In this document: positions 8,571-17,973 of the stretch, piece after piece
Position numbering within the stretch: the first letter of the stretch is position 1
Layout of the letters: each line of letters begins with the position of its first letter
Assembly (NCBI GenBank): GCA_018266575.1
Contig: JAFEAE010000024.1
Coordinates: 1-64,000 of the forward strand
Reading direction: 5' to 3'
Source: Bacteroidota bacterium
GTDB lineage: Bacteria > Bacteroidota > Bacteroidia > Chitinophagales > Chitinophagaceae
DNA length: 64,000 bases
Program-made: the position numbers and the translations under genes
The notes under the pieces: generated by a model
What the model saw: the letters and a program-made list of their open reading frames with translations, nothing else
Database searches by the model: none
Told to the model about the DNA's origin: nothing

Positions 8571-9854
8571 ATGAAAAACTTCACTCTTTTTGCGTTAATT
8601 ACAATCCTTGCTGCTAACGTTGATGCACAAATGCTTTCCAAAACTGAAAAAAAGATCATTGGCAATGTGGAGGCCGGAATGCCTGCGGCTATCGAATTGC
8701 TTAAAGAATCTGTAAACATAAACAGCGGAACGTTAAACATTGCGGGTGTAAAGAATACAGGGGAATTATATGCTAAAGAATTACAGGCACTTGGTTTCAC
8801 GGTGACATGGATCACCATGCCTGATTCGCTCAAAAGGGCCGGTCATCTTGTTGCTTACCGGAAAGGGAATAAAGGAAAAAAGATTTTCCTGATCGGTCAT
8901 CTCGATACTGTTTTTGAACCCGACATGCCCGCAAACCCATTTCGCATGTTGAACGATACCACTGCAACAGGACAAGGGGTGAATGACATGAAAGGCGGAG
9001 ATGTAATGGTAATAGCTGCTTTGAAAGCATTGAACCAGCAAAAACTTTTAGAGAATACAACTATCACTGTATACTTTACCGGTGATGAAGAAAATGCCGG
9101 GCATCCGCGAAGTGTGAGCCGTGGCGATTTTATTGAGCGAAGCAGGCAACATGATGTTGCACTTGCATTTGAAGGCGCACAGGGATTGGACACGGTTACT
9201 ACTGCACGCCGCGGCGCCAGCGAATGGAGATTGGAAGTAGATGCAGAACAAATGCATTCTTCCGGAATTTTCAAACATGGATATGGAAGCGTGTATGAAG
9301 CAGCACGGATTGTAAATGAGTTCCGGGAAAAATTAAGTACACAACCTTTTCTTACATTTAATCCCGGCCTTTTTATCGGTGGTTCTGATGTTGTGTATGA
9401 TGAGCATGCGCAGAAAGGAACGGTTGTTTCAAAAACAAATATTGTTTCACCAAAAACGATTGTCATGGGCGATCTTCGTTTTCTGACTGAAGAGCAAAAA
9501 GAAAAAGCAAGGGACACCATGCGCATGATCGTTGCGCAACATTTGCCCGGAACCAATGCAACGATTTCTTTTAAAGATGGCATTCCTTCTATGGCACCTA
9601 CAGCAGGAAATGATTCACTGCGCAAAATAGTAAGCGACATAAGTATGAGCCTGAATTATGGGGGAGTGTTTGCCTGTGATCCCGGAAGCAGGGGCGCCGG
9701 GGATATATCGTATATAGCAAATTATTTGAACTGCTTAGACGGCCTCGGCTCCTCCGGTAAAGGCTCGCATGCACCGGGAGAAACGATCGATCTTTCCATG
9801 TACCCAAAACTGATCAAACGGGCTGCATTACTTATTTACAGATTAACCCGATGA
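8571..9854 (+). CDS. Exported M20-family metallopeptidase (glutamate carboxypeptidase-like)
   Basis: This 427-residue protein has a signal peptide (residues 1-20, ending NVDAQ). Metal and catalytic residues of the M20 dizinc family are visible: GHLD with H110/D112, GVNDMKGG with D139, the GDEENAG pair E173/E174, and a late SHAPGETID histidine. A dimerisation domain lies between. It resembles carboxypeptidase G2-type enzymes that cleave C-terminal glutamate or similar amide bonds, here probably in the periplasm. It is transcribed in the same direction as the receptor. Confidence 0.9.
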   Translation: MKNFTLFALITILAANVDAQMLSKTEKKIIGNVEAGMPAAIELLKESVNINSGTLNIAGVKNTGELYAKELQALGFTVTWITMPDSLKRAGHLVAYRKGNKGKKIFLIGHLDTVFEPDMPANPFRMLNDTTATGQGVNDMKGGDVMVIAALKALNQQKLLENTTITVYFTGDEENAGHPRSVSRGDFIERSRQHDVALAFEGAQGLDTVTTARRGASEWRLEVDAEQMHSSGIFKHGYGSVYEAARIVNEFREKLSTQPFLTFNPGLFIGGSDVVYDEHAQKGTVVSKTNIVSPKTIVMGDLRFLTEEQKEKARDTMRMIVAQHLPGTNATISFKDGIPSMAPTAGNDSLRKIVSDISMSLNYGGVFACDPGSRGAGDISYIANYLNCLDGLGSSGKGSHAPGETIDLSMYPKLIKRAALLIYRLTR

Positions 9855-10065
9855 ACTAACGGTGATATATAATCGAAAGAAACTGAACTCATTTTATGGA
9901 TTTAAAGCAGGTTAGCAGAATTTCGTTGCCAAACTATATATAAAAGAAGCTTTATTCATTGGTGAAATAGTTAATATTTCCATTTTACTTTCATTTGCCG
10001 GAATTACGCAGTATATTAATGGCACAATATTTTATTATATTTCTTCAAACAATATCCACAACAAT

Positions 10066-10794
10066 ATGCGACAGTTTTTTTCATACCCCGTTTTTATACT
10101 CTGCATTGCTGTTTTTATTTCTTCTTGCCAGGATGAAAGCAAAGAAAAAAAAGCAGATATACCGAAAGACAGTACAACAGCCGGAACAGGAAATGGAAAC
10201 TTGTCTAAAGATTCTTCCACTATACATATTGATTCTTCTTCGGTTTCAGCGGCCAATGCAAACGATAAAACCAAAGCCGGCCCTGCTGCACAGCCATCAC
10301 TTACTGATGCAAAGAGCTCAACTGATAAATCAAAAACCGATGCCGCAATACCTGCAAAAAAAGTAAGGGAAGCGCATGAAAACGATAAAATACCAAAAAC
10401 AGTTACACCTGCACAAGCTGCAACTAACAGCGCACCTCCAGCCGATAATACAAAAATCCAGTCGCCTGATAATATTCCTACAGCTACCGAAAAACCGTTT
10501 GTTTATAAATACGGGATCATTCCCTGGGATGCAACAGCAGACAATATCACTTCATTTAAAAATGCGTTCCCCGATAAACAAACCAATGTGCGGATAAATT
10601 TTGATAATGACCCTGATGCCGCAATGCAGGATGTAAAAACAAAGATCATGAAAGCATTGCACGATGCCGGATATACTAACGTAGATGCTCATTCGAAAAC
10701 ATTTCACCCTGCCAGGATACCAAAGGATATTCACTACGAATTACAACATGATGGAACTGTGATAATCTGGCTGCCGCCTGTAAATAACCAATAG
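10066..10794 (+). CDS. Hypothetical lipoprotein
   Basis: The protein has 242 residues. The N-terminus is a lipoprotein signal with lipobox ISSC (cysteine about residue 21). A long low-complexity region rich in Ser, Lys, Asp, Thr and Ala follows (about 25-140), probably an unstructured linker. The C-terminal 95 residues look folded (YKYGIIPWDAT ... IWLPPVN), but I do not recognise the domain. It converges almost exactly on the next gene, with only one base between the two stops. Confidence 0.75.
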   Translation: MRQFFSYPVFILCIAVFISSCQDESKEKKADIPKDSTTAGTGNGNLSKDSSTIHIDSSSVSAANANDKTKAGPAAQPSLTDAKSSTDKSKTDAAIPAKKVREAHENDKIPKTVTPAQAATNSAPPADNTKIQSPDNIPTATEKPFVYKYGIIPWDATADNITSFKNAFPDKQTNVRINFDNDPDAAMQDVKTKIMKALHDAGYTNVDAHSKTFHPARIPKDIHYELQHDGTVIIWLPPVNNQ

Positions 10795-10795
10795 C

Positions 10796-11410
10796 TTATT
10801 TATTGAGCCCTACCATTTTTTGTTTCAGGTTTAAGAAAGTTTCCATTGGCCCTTTTGTAGAAAAAAGGTTCAATAACCATGCAGGCACCGAGCCGCCGGG
10901 ATCCAATTCCAGAAAGTATTCAATGCGGATCTTTTTGTTTGGGGCGGTTGTAATATTCCAAGTGCCCCTTGAAAAAGCAAGCCGCACTATATTTTTCTTC
11001 TCCGGCTGATAATTTTTAATACTCACGGAGATTAATTTCATGGAATGAGTAGACGAGTCGAAAGTAGCTTTACAGTGCGCATAAAAATCACGGTTGTTTG
11101 CAGGCCATGGAACATCGATCTCCGAATAATAGATCAACTCGGTATTACTGATCTTTTTTACTATTACACTCGATTTTGTCGCATAAGCCCACTCCGTATA
11201 TTTTGGAACATCCAATAAAATTTCAGCAATTTGTTGTACTGTTCCGGGAAATTCCGCTTCGACTTTTATATCGTTGAATTTCGAACGTTCCGACGGCCGG
11301 TTGTACATTTTTATTCCATCCTGCTCTTTCACCAACTCCCATTTTCCCGGTGCTTTCGCAGGATATGATAATGATAATAAAAGAAATAAAAATAAAGTTG
11401 CTTTCATCAT
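10796..11410 (-). CDS. START/SRPBCC-like lipid-binding protein, exported
   Basis: I chose the ATG at 11410, giving 204 residues that begin with a clean signal peptide (MMKATLFLFLLLSLSYPAKA); the upstream extension to 11437 adds nine residues ahead of it. The mature part (WELVKEQDGIKMYNR, WAYATKSSVIVK, DVPWPANNRDFYAH, LDPGGSVPAWLLN) fits the START domain family, which binds hydrophobic ligands such as lipids in a deep cavity. Location is likely periplasmic. The ligand is unknown. It is convergent with the lipoprotein gene. Confidence 0.8.
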   Translation of the reverse strand: MMKATLFLFLLLSLSYPAKAPGKWELVKEQDGIKMYNRPSERSKFNDIKVEAEFPGTVQQIAEILLDVPKYTEWAYATKSSVIVKKISNTELIYYSEIDVPWPANNRDFYAHCKATFDSSTHSMKLISVSIKNYQPEKKNIVRLAFSRGTWNITTAPNKKIRIEYFLELDPGGSVPAWLLNLFSTKGPMETFLNLKQKMVGLNK

Positions 11411-11463
11411 TTTAAAATTACCTAAAAGCAAAAACAAAGATGATTAATGAATGTTAAAAAAAA

Positions 11464-11683
11464 TTTACGATTTACGATGTCGGATGTACGATTTCTTTGC
11501 AATGGCAATTAGCATTCAGCTATACGCTTCGAGCATTTTCAATTTTCAATTATATAGTTTTTAGTCTTTCTTATTTTTAGTTTTTATTTTGAGTAACCGG
11601 CATTTGTTCTCTATTGATCGTCGTTACTTTCGATTCTTCCACTGGAAGAATCGCACACTTGTACAGCAACAATTCTATTGAGC
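11464..11683 (+). repeat. Dispersed intergenic repeat, copy B (long form, palindromic core)
   Basis: About 220 bases align with 20765-20980. Shared segments in order are a TTTACGATT-rich start, GCATTTTCAATTTTCAATTA, TTTTTAGTCTTT, a TAACC.GCATTTGTTCT block, ATCGT.GTT, and a perfectly pairing core GATTCTTCC..GGAAGAATC (11632-11652). Then come CGCAC, TTGTAC and GCAACAATTCTATTGAGC. It sits in the 489-base spacer between the START-like gene and the GMC oxidoreductase gene. No other feature was seen in the rest of that spacer. Confidence 0.85.
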
Positions 11684-11899
11684 CATGGCTTATTGTTTAT
11701 ATGCAACGAATAATGAATGAGTTTTGTTACTGGGTGAAAATCCTTAATAGCTTTTGATATGAAGTAAGACGATTGATCTCATTTCATATTTTAAACTTCC
11801 TGAAATTTAATATTCAAATTAATGCTGAGGTATGCAGTACTTAATTGATTTCTTGATAACCATAATCGGTCACCACAATTATTATTTTCTAATTAATAA

Positions 11900-13600
11900 T
11901 TAAATATTCATTTTTTTTAATTCTTTCACTGCATGATCGCAGGCACGTGCAGTAAGCGCCATATACGTCAGAGAAGGATTGACACAATTTCCAGATGTCA
12001 TACACGAACCATCAGTAATAAAAACATTTGGCACTTCATGCATCTGGTTAAAACTATTCAGTACAGATGTCCTCGGATCTTTTCCCATTCTTGCCGTGCC
12101 CATTTCATGATTGGCATTTCCGGGAAACGACATCGAACTGCTGATTGAAATATTTTTCAGGCCTGCACGTTCAAGCATTTCTTTGGCGGTGCTTTTCATA
12201 TCATCGTGCATCTTTTTTTCATTTTCTTTGAACTCACAGTCAATCGACACTAAGGATCTCCCCCATTTATCTGTTTTGTTATGATTGAGTGTAATGCGGT
12301 TATCTGCATAAGGCAAACACTCACCGAAACCATAAATTCCAATATGCCATCCGCCTGGTTCACTTATTGCATCTTTCAATGCTGCGCCGATATCATGGTC
12401 ATCTTGCTGCCTTCCACGATATGCACTCATTCCGAAATGGTACCCGCGAAAAAAATCAGCATCCTTTTTATTCACATTCCTGAAACGTGGGATGTATGCA
12501 GGTGTCGGCCTTCTGCCATAATAATAACTGTTTTCAAATCCATCTATATCAGCAGAAGCAGAAAGGCCTTTATGATGATCCATTAAATTTCTTCCAACCT
12601 GGTCACTGCCGTTACCAAACCCATTTGGAAACCTTGATGAAATTGAATTCAACAAAATAAATGTTGTTGCAACCGTAGATGCATTCAAAAAAATAATGCG
12701 TGCATAAAATTCAATAGCCTGATTTGTTTCCGTATCGATGATCTCCACTCCTTTTGCTTTTTGTTTCCGATCATCATAAATTATTTTATTCACAAGCGAA
12801 TGAGGGCGTACCGTTAAATTCCCGGTTGCATAAGCAGCCGGCATTGTGCTGGCGTTCGTGCTGAAATATGCGCCGTACGGGCATCCACGGTGACAAAGGT
12901 CACGTGCCTGGCATTGCCCTCTACCCTGCACTGGTTTGGTAAGATTTGCGGTACGGCCCATGATGACTTTTCTATCCGTATAATTTTTTTCTGTTTTTTC
13001 TTTGAAGAATTTTTCAACAGCATTCATTTGAAATGGTGGCTGAAATATCCCATCAGGCAAATGTTTGATGCCTTCTTTGCTCCCACTCACGCCAATGAAT
13101 GATTCAACATAATCATACCATGGTGCAATATCTTTATAACGTATCGGCCAATCGACAGCAATACCTTCTTTTGCATTTGCTTCAAAATCTAGATCGCTCC
13201 AGCGATAGCATGCACGCGACCACAATACAGAACGTCCGCCAACAATATTGCCGCGTATCCAATCGAAGCGTTTCATTTCTTCATAAATGTTTTCTTTGTC
13301 GTTGATGTAAAAATGTTTATTGTCTTCACGAAAAGACCAATGCCTGCTTTGCACAAAATGTTTTTCTTTATCTTCTTTTGATAAACTTAATCGGTGCGGG
13401 AAATCCCAGATATCTTTTGTTGCTGTCGGATAATTCGGGTGAACAAGATTTACCCCGCGTTCAAGCAAAAGCACTTTCAATCCTTTTTCACAAAGTTCTT
13501 TTGCAGCCCATCCGCCGGTAATACCAGAACCTATAATGATCGCATCATACGTATTTTGTTTTGCGGCTTTGTTATTGATAAGAAGAGAATCTCCGGGCAT
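11900..13600 (-). CDS. GMC family FAD-dependent oxidoreductase (candidate glucoside 3-dehydrogenase)
   Basis: This 566-residue protein has an N-terminal FAD-binding GSGITGG motif (residues 24-30) with LLLERG. A middle segment has cysteines spaced CX5CX3C (GQCQARDLCHRGCP), which may bind an Fe-S cluster as in FAD-dependent glucose/glucoside dehydrogenases. The C-terminal GMC domain has NHEMGTARMG and NCVNPSLT. The reaction is probably oxidation of a sugar hydroxyl with electrons passed to a carrier. The small hitch-hiker subunit (gluconate 2-dehydrogenase subunit 3) often next to such genes is absent here. The neighbouring TIM-barrel and DUF1080 genes support a role in 3-keto-sugar metabolism. 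Confidence 0.88.
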   Translation of the reverse strand: MPGDSLLINNKAAKQNTYDAIIIGSGITGGWAAKELCEKGLKVLLLERGVNLVHPNYPTATKDIWDFPHRLSLSKEDKEKHFVQSRHWSFREDNKHFYINDKENIYEEMKRFDWIRGNIVGGRSVLWSRACYRWSDLDFEANAKEGIAVDWPIRYKDIAPWYDYVESFIGVSGSKEGIKHLPDGIFQPPFQMNAVEKFFKEKTEKNYTDRKVIMGRTANLTKPVQGRGQCQARDLCHRGCPYGAYFSTNASTMPAAYATGNLTVRPHSLVNKIIYDDRKQKAKGVEIIDTETNQAIEFYARIIFLNASTVATTFILLNSISSRFPNGFGNGSDQVGRNLMDHHKGLSASADIDGFENSYYYGRRPTPAYIPRFRNVNKKDADFFRGYHFGMSAYRGRQQDDHDIGAALKDAISEPGGWHIGIYGFGECLPYADNRITLNHNKTDKWGRSLVSIDCEFKENEKKMHDDMKSTAKEMLERAGLKNISISSSMSFPGNANHEMGTARMGKDPRTSVLNSFNQMHEVPNVFITDGSCMTSGNCVNPSLTYMALTARACDHAVKELKKMNI

Positions 13601-13670
13601 AATTATTTTTTGAATACTATTATTTGCTTTTCAATTTTATCTGTGCATTCTGTAAAATCTGTGAGAAACA

Positions 13671-14588
13671 TCAAAATTTAAAATGTTTTTTCATTGCATC
13701 CACATAATATGCAAGAGCCTGTTCAGGCGCCGCAATTTCCGGGTGCCATAACTTTTCCCACTCAAAACTGTAGTATCCCTTATAATCCCCATTTGCCAAC
13801 AGGTCAATTGCATCAAATATCGGCACATCTCCTTTTCCAAGAAAAACATAATTTATTTTTCCATCATCAAGCTTCGCATCTTTAATATGCGTATGCAAAA
13901 TATATTTGTGCAACTTCGCATATACATCGGCGGGAGGTTCTTTAGTGATCGTCCACATATTCGCTACATCCCAGATCATCCCTACATGAGGGTGTTTTGC
14001 ATCTTTCATTACTTTTTCAAGATCATTACTATGAACAAGGTCGCCATGTGATTCGACGAGAACAGCAACCCTGCTTCCCTTTGCATGTTCTCCAAGTTCA
14101 AGCAACCCTTTTACGATCAGGTCGATCGTTTCATTTTTATCCTGGTCTTTTGGAAAATTATTCGGGAACACACGTACAAAAGGGCATTTGATCTTAACCG
14201 CCAGGTCAATAAACCTGCGTCCTTCATCAAGATTTTTTTTCCGTTCTGCAGGATCTGCAAAGTGTAATGTTGCGGATGATCCTAAATCAGAAAAACGCAG
14301 GTGATGATCCTGCATTATTTTTATAGTATCCGCAATATTTTGAGGGGAATTAAATTCGCTGCATTGCAGCAGATCTAGTTGTTTTTGTATGCCTCGAAGT
14401 TCTATTGCATCATAGTTATGTTGCGATGCAAATTCTACGATCTCTTTAAATGTCCAATCAGGACAACCCAATGTTGAAAAAGACAAGAGTGGTTTTGCCG
14501 TATCCCATTTGAGTGATGAAGGCGCCAATGCAGAAGCTGCAAGTATTGCAGAAGTTTGCAGAAATTCGCGCCGGTTTGAAGGTTTCAT
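13671..14588 (-). CDS. Tat-exported sugar phosphate isomerase/epimerase-like TIM-barrel protein
   Basis: The start was taken at the ATG at 14588, just before the twin-arginine signal SNRREFLQTSA, giving 305 residues. The mature part is an AP-endonuclease-2/xylose-isomerase-like TIM barrel, with YDAIELRG, VLVESHGDLV, VGMIWDVANMW and LHTHIKDAK segments carrying the expected Glu/His/Asp metal ligands. Some members of this family act on 3-keto-glucosides or 3-keto-glucal intermediates. It lies 70 bases upstream of the GMC oxidoreductase gene on the same strand, so the two are probably cotranscribed. Confidence 0.88.
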   Translation of the reverse strand: MKPSNRREFLQTSAILAASALAPSSLKWDTAKPLLSFSTLGCPDWTFKEIVEFASQHNYDAIELRGIQKQLDLLQCSEFNSPQNIADTIKIMQDHHLRFSDLGSSATLHFADPAERKKNLDEGRRFIDLAVKIKCPFVRVFPNNFPKDQDKNETIDLIVKGLLELGEHAKGSRVAVLVESHGDLVHSNDLEKVMKDAKHPHVGMIWDVANMWTITKEPPADVYAKLHKYILHTHIKDAKLDDGKINYVFLGKGDVPIFDAIDLLANGDYKGYYSFEWEKLWHPEIAAPEQALAYYVDAMKKHFKF

Positions 14589-14665
14589 AATCAAAGAATA
14601 TGAGTATGATTAAATTTTAACGCAAGGCCATGAGCAAAATAATGAATTACTTCTTGTACCAATTG

Positions 14666-15472
14666 TTAATTTTCTTTCAATGGTTTACAAAAATATTTCA
14701 AATGACCGTCACCAAAAACTAAATTGGTGCTATCTGCCTGGTAAGTAAAAAATTTCCAGGCAAATTTTCCTGATATAATTCTTATCTCTGTTTTATTTAG
14801 GGTAACCGTACACGTTAGTTTCTGCGTTTCTGACCCGCGAAAAAAAGTAATATCCCCCGACGCAGTAACATTATCGATCCTTACAGGCAGGTTCAGGTAT
14901 TTGATCAATTGTTCGCTGTCTGCAATGCCTCCGGGTTTCGCCTGTCGCCGATATACAAACCATTTTCCAAGAATACTGTTTGAGTTAACGGAGATCGGCT
15001 GATCGCCTTCATTTTGTTTCACTGGTAGCTTTCCCAATTTTTCATACCAGAAACTATCCACCTTTTTTAATGTATGTATGAATTTTGAATTATCGTCAAT
15101 CACCAGTTCGTTCGCAGACAGGGATTTGACCAGGTAAACATCTGATGCAACATATAGATTATTATCGCCATCAATTTCCGCTTCGCCATTTAAGGTCAAA
15201 CTTGTCGCAACACTTGTTCGTGTCTGCACTTTATTACTATCGTAAAATTTCAATAAGATACTATCATTGAATTTTATCCTGCTACTGTCGCTCCTGTTTT
15301 TGCGAATGGTTTCCTGCCATTTTCCTTTAAGCTGGGCAAGTGAAAAAGAAGCCTGGGAAATCCTGTTCTTCCTGGCATTTTGAAGGTTCTCCCCTTTACG
15401 TTTGTATTGCGCTTCACTATGGGAAAAAACACAAACGCTCAATATCGTAACCAAAAAATAATTAATCCGCAT
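14666..15472 (-). CDS. Hypothetical exported protein with two lipocalin-like GKW segments
   Basis: The protein has 268 residues and an N-terminal signal peptide ending around SEAQ. Two regions begin with LKGKW (about residue 48) and ILGKW (about residue 168) and continue with alternating beta-like sequence. This suggests two copies of a lipocalin-like small barrel, each around 100 residues. No catalytic motif was seen. It precedes the TIM-barrel gene on the same strand by 77 bases and may belong to that operon. Confidence 0.65.
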   Translation of the reverse strand: MRINYFLVTILSVCVFSHSEAQYKRKGENLQNARKNRISQASFSLAQLKGKWQETIRKNRSDSSRIKFNDSILLKFYDSNKVQTRTSVATSLTLNGEAEIDGDNNLYVASDVYLVKSLSANELVIDDNSKFIHTLKKVDSFWYEKLGKLPVKQNEGDQPISVNSNSILGKWFVYRRQAKPGGIADSEQLIKYLNLPVRIDNVTASGDITFFRGSETQKLTCTVTLNKTEIRIISGKFAWKFFTYQADSTNLVFGDGHLKYFCKPLKEN

Positions 15473-15559
15473 TGTATGTTATTTTTATTTCATGGGGTTA
15501 AAATATTTCTCAATTAAAAATAATGAAAATCTATAGTAAGAATGTATGGGGCTAAATGA

Positions 15560-16294
15560 TCATCGTATTGCCAGGGATCTTGCAAATTTAAATCCTGCAT
15601 AATCCTCTTTAATTCCTAAAGGGATATTACCAAGGGATTCAACGGCATTATCTCCATATAAAAAATTAAATATGGTTATCCATTCTGTACAGTCTTTATT
15701 TTTTTCATAGAAATCATTCAGGGAATTGAAATCAAAATCCAATATTATTTTATAACCGGTTCTTTTTGCAACCATTATTTCCTGGTCAATATGGTCTTTC
15801 AATGTTTTTGGCTTATCATGGGCAAGCCAGTAAACAGTGCGGTAGCAATATTCTTTTGTTCGTTGAATGATCATTTGCTGATTAAAATCCTCGCTCGTCC
15901 AGAAAACTGGAATGCAAAAGCTCCGCTTGATGAGCGCATTCATTTTAAACTTGCTGTCATAATCTGTGGTAAAATGATTTGTCCATCCGCCTTTCAAATC
16001 ATCGGCTAAATTGAATGCTACTTTAAATACTGTTGATGGCAGATCTGAGACATCTTCATTAATAAGTTGTAGTGTTTCTGCAATTATTTTTTCTACATCT
16101 GTTTTTTTTAATTCCCGGAGTTTTGTAATGGCATACTCTTTTGCCATGGGGTTAAAACCTCCGATCGGGACAGACAGATCACCTTTCGTTTCTCCCTGTA
16201 ATGTTTGGAGGTATTCATGGAAACGCTCGACTGTTGCTGGTTTCTCGTATAAATCGAGCATGATATCGATAACAGGAAGCAATTCAAATTTCAT
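15560..16294 (-). CDS. Conserved hypothetical protein
   Basis: This 244-residue soluble protein has no signal peptide or membrane segment and a mixed alpha/beta composition. Its start is MKFELLPVIDIM. I do not recognise a family. The frame is fully open with normal codon use, and the gene is in line with its neighbours, 87 bases ahead of the exported protein gene. Confidence 0.7.
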   Translation of the reverse strand: MKFELLPVIDIMLDLYEKPATVERFHEYLQTLQGETKGDLSVPIGGFNPMAKEYAITKLRELKKTDVEKIIAETLQLINEDVSDLPSTVFKVAFNLADDLKGGWTNHFTTDYDSKFKMNALIKRSFCIPVFWTSEDFNQQMIIQRTKEYCYRTVYWLAHDKPKTLKDHIDQEIMVAKRTGYKIILDFDFNSLNDFYEKNKDCTEWITIFNFLYGDNAVESLGNIPLGIKEDYAGFKFARSLAIR

Positions 16295-16375
16295 TGAGAA
16301 ATCTTTTCCTATAAATTATGAGTTACAAGCGATTTGTTGCAAATTAAGAAAGCCCCATGCTTCTTGATTCATAAC

Positions 16376-16879
16376 TCATACTTCATAAAATGTATCTACT
16401 TTCACTCCGTTACAAAGTGTTTGATATACTACGCAATAACGTTCTGTGAGTTTTGACAAACTTGTTATCTGCTCTGCTGTTGCTGACGACTCAATCTGAA
16501 AATAAAGCCTTATATTTTTAAACCCAACCTGTGCCTCTTTGGAAATACCAAGTGTGCCACGAAAATCAAGGTCTCCTTCTGCTCTAACGATTCCGTTTTT
16601 TATTTCCACGCCGATCGCTGTTGCAACTGCAGACAATGTAACACCCGCACAAGCTACCAATGCTTCCAGCAACATATCGCCTGAGCATGCAAGCATTCCC
16701 GTGCCACCGGTTGCCGGATGCAACCCTGCTTCCACTAACGCACGCCCCGTATCAACTTTGCATGAAATCCCTTCGCCAATATTTCCCTGTGCCTTCAATG
16801 TTATAATTGCGGAACCAGGATCCGCTTTATATTTTTCTTTAATAGGCGCCTGAAGGTTTTTGAGTTCCATGGAATCCAT
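16376..16879 (-). CDS. OsmC family protein
   Basis: The 167-residue length fits OsmC/Ohr-like proteins. The segments LHPATGGTG, ACSGDMLLEALVACAGVTL and LTERYCVVYQTLCNGV match the OsmC fold, with candidate reactive cysteines C65 and C77 and another in RYCVV. The YhfA-like subgroup of this family is widespread and its substrate uncertain; OsmC and Ohr themselves reduce organic hydroperoxides with a thiol. The protein is cytoplasmic. A second ATG (MELKNL) three codons downstream is an alternative start. Confidence 0.85.
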   Translation of the reverse strand: MDSMELKNLQAPIKEKYKADPGSAIITLKAQGNIGEGISCKVDTGRALVEAGLHPATGGTGMLACSGDMLLEALVACAGVTLSAVATAIGVEIKNGIVRAEGDLDFRGTLGISKEAQVGFKNIRLYFQIESSATAEQITSLSKLTERYCVVYQTLCNGVKVDTFYEV

Positions 16880-17025
16880 AAAAATATTTATAGGTTGATT
16901 TACTGAATGCAGATAACGACAAATGAAGATAGAATTTAGAATATGGCAGATAGTAGCCTGAATAATTTCACAATTTCATTCTTCATCCACCTTCTGACTT
17001 CTGTCTTCAGCCTACTAACTACTCT

Positions 17026-17973
17026 CTACTTCGCCGGCGTTATCACAATATTCCTGTAATCGATCGGGCCGTGGTCTCCCTGTATCAATATTGGGCCGGG
17101 CTCGCCTTCGTTGCTGTTAATTGCGCCACCGGTGATGCCGGGGATTTCCCGGTTACATATCACCGTTACACCGTTCACAACAAGTGTTACCATTCTTCCT
17201 ACAAGTGTAACATCATATGTTTGCCACTCACCGGGGTCTTTGGCCATTTGTTCTGTGGGTTCAATAAAACCATAAATCGCGCCGAGATAATCCTTGCCGG
17301 GAAGTTTGCCTTTGCTGTCTTCTATCTGTATTTCATAGCGGCCGCGTAAGTACACACCGCTATTGCTTTCTTTCGGATAACGAAATTCTATATGCAGTTT
17401 AAAATCGTTGAATGTTTTATCCGTTACCAGGTTGCTCCCTGAATGCGGGCTACGCAAAATCCCATCCTGCGCTATCCATTGATTGTCGCCCGTAGCATGC
17501 CATCCTGTTAAATCTTTTCCATTGAACAGTTGAATAGGCTCGCCCCAAACGGGTTCTTTATCGCGGCGTAAACGAGGCGCCCGTTTTCCCGTCCAGTTAA
17601 ATGTTTTACCGCTGCTTGTAACCCCTGTTCCCACCAGGCTATCCCCCTTCAATATTCCTTCCATACTCATATCCCTGTCTTCACGCTCCCACTGCGGCGG
17701 AATAGAAAAACTCATTTTATTATCTGCAAAATTCACTTTGGAAATCGGCCTTGCGCTTCCGCCAGTGCTCACAAACTGGCCTACCAATGTTTTCAATCCT
17801 GAATGACGTACTTCAAGCCAGGATGGATAATCTTTTCCCGGGGTATGGATCGTGATATCCCAACGCCCTTCGAGCGGGGATCCTTCCTGAGCAAAGAGGT
17901 TTGTCTTTGTGAATAATAAAACAGATACAATTGCGGTAAATGCTAAACTGTTCTTTCTGAATTTCCCTTTCAT
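17026..17973 (-). CDS. DUF1080 / 3-keto-disaccharide hydrolase family protein, exported
   Basis: The protein has 315 residues with a signal peptide at the N-terminus (ending NLFAQ). Residues about 30-130 form an extra beta-rich domain. The DUF1080 domain follows, with LFNGKDLTGW, SGVYLRGRYEIQI and GEWQTYDVTL signatures (Pfam 3keto-disac_hyd). Characterised members act as 3-keto-glycoside hydrolases or 1,2-lyases in the periplasm. The GMC oxidoreductase and TIM-barrel genes at 11900-14588 are on the same strand, so this protein may act on their product. Confidence 0.9.
   Translation of the reverse strand: MKGKFRKNSLAFTAIVSVLLFTKTNLFAQEGSPLEGRWDITIHTPGKDYPSWLEVRHSGLKTLVGQFVSTGGSARPISKVNFADNKMSFSIPPQWEREDRDMSMEGILKGDSLVGTGVTSSGKTFNWTGKRAPRLRRDKEPVWGEPIQLFNGKDLTGWHATGDNQWIAQDGILRSPHSGSNLVTDKTFNDFKLHIEFRYPKESNSGVYLRGRYEIQIEDSKGKLPGKDYLGAIYGFIEPTEQMAKDPGEWQTYDVTLVGRMVTLVVNGVTVICNREIPGITGGAINSNEGEPGPILIQGDHGPIDYRNIVITPAK

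Noticed and set aside
8897..9640. Long minus-strand frame (247 codons) within the M20 peptidase gene
   Set aside because: It is antisense to a clear M20 gene with a signal peptide and intact motifs; the frame shows no domain.
15945..16367. Plus-strand frames opposite the unknown gene at 15560-16294
   Set aside because: They have unusual composition and no recognisable domain; the minus-strand gene fits the surrounding run.
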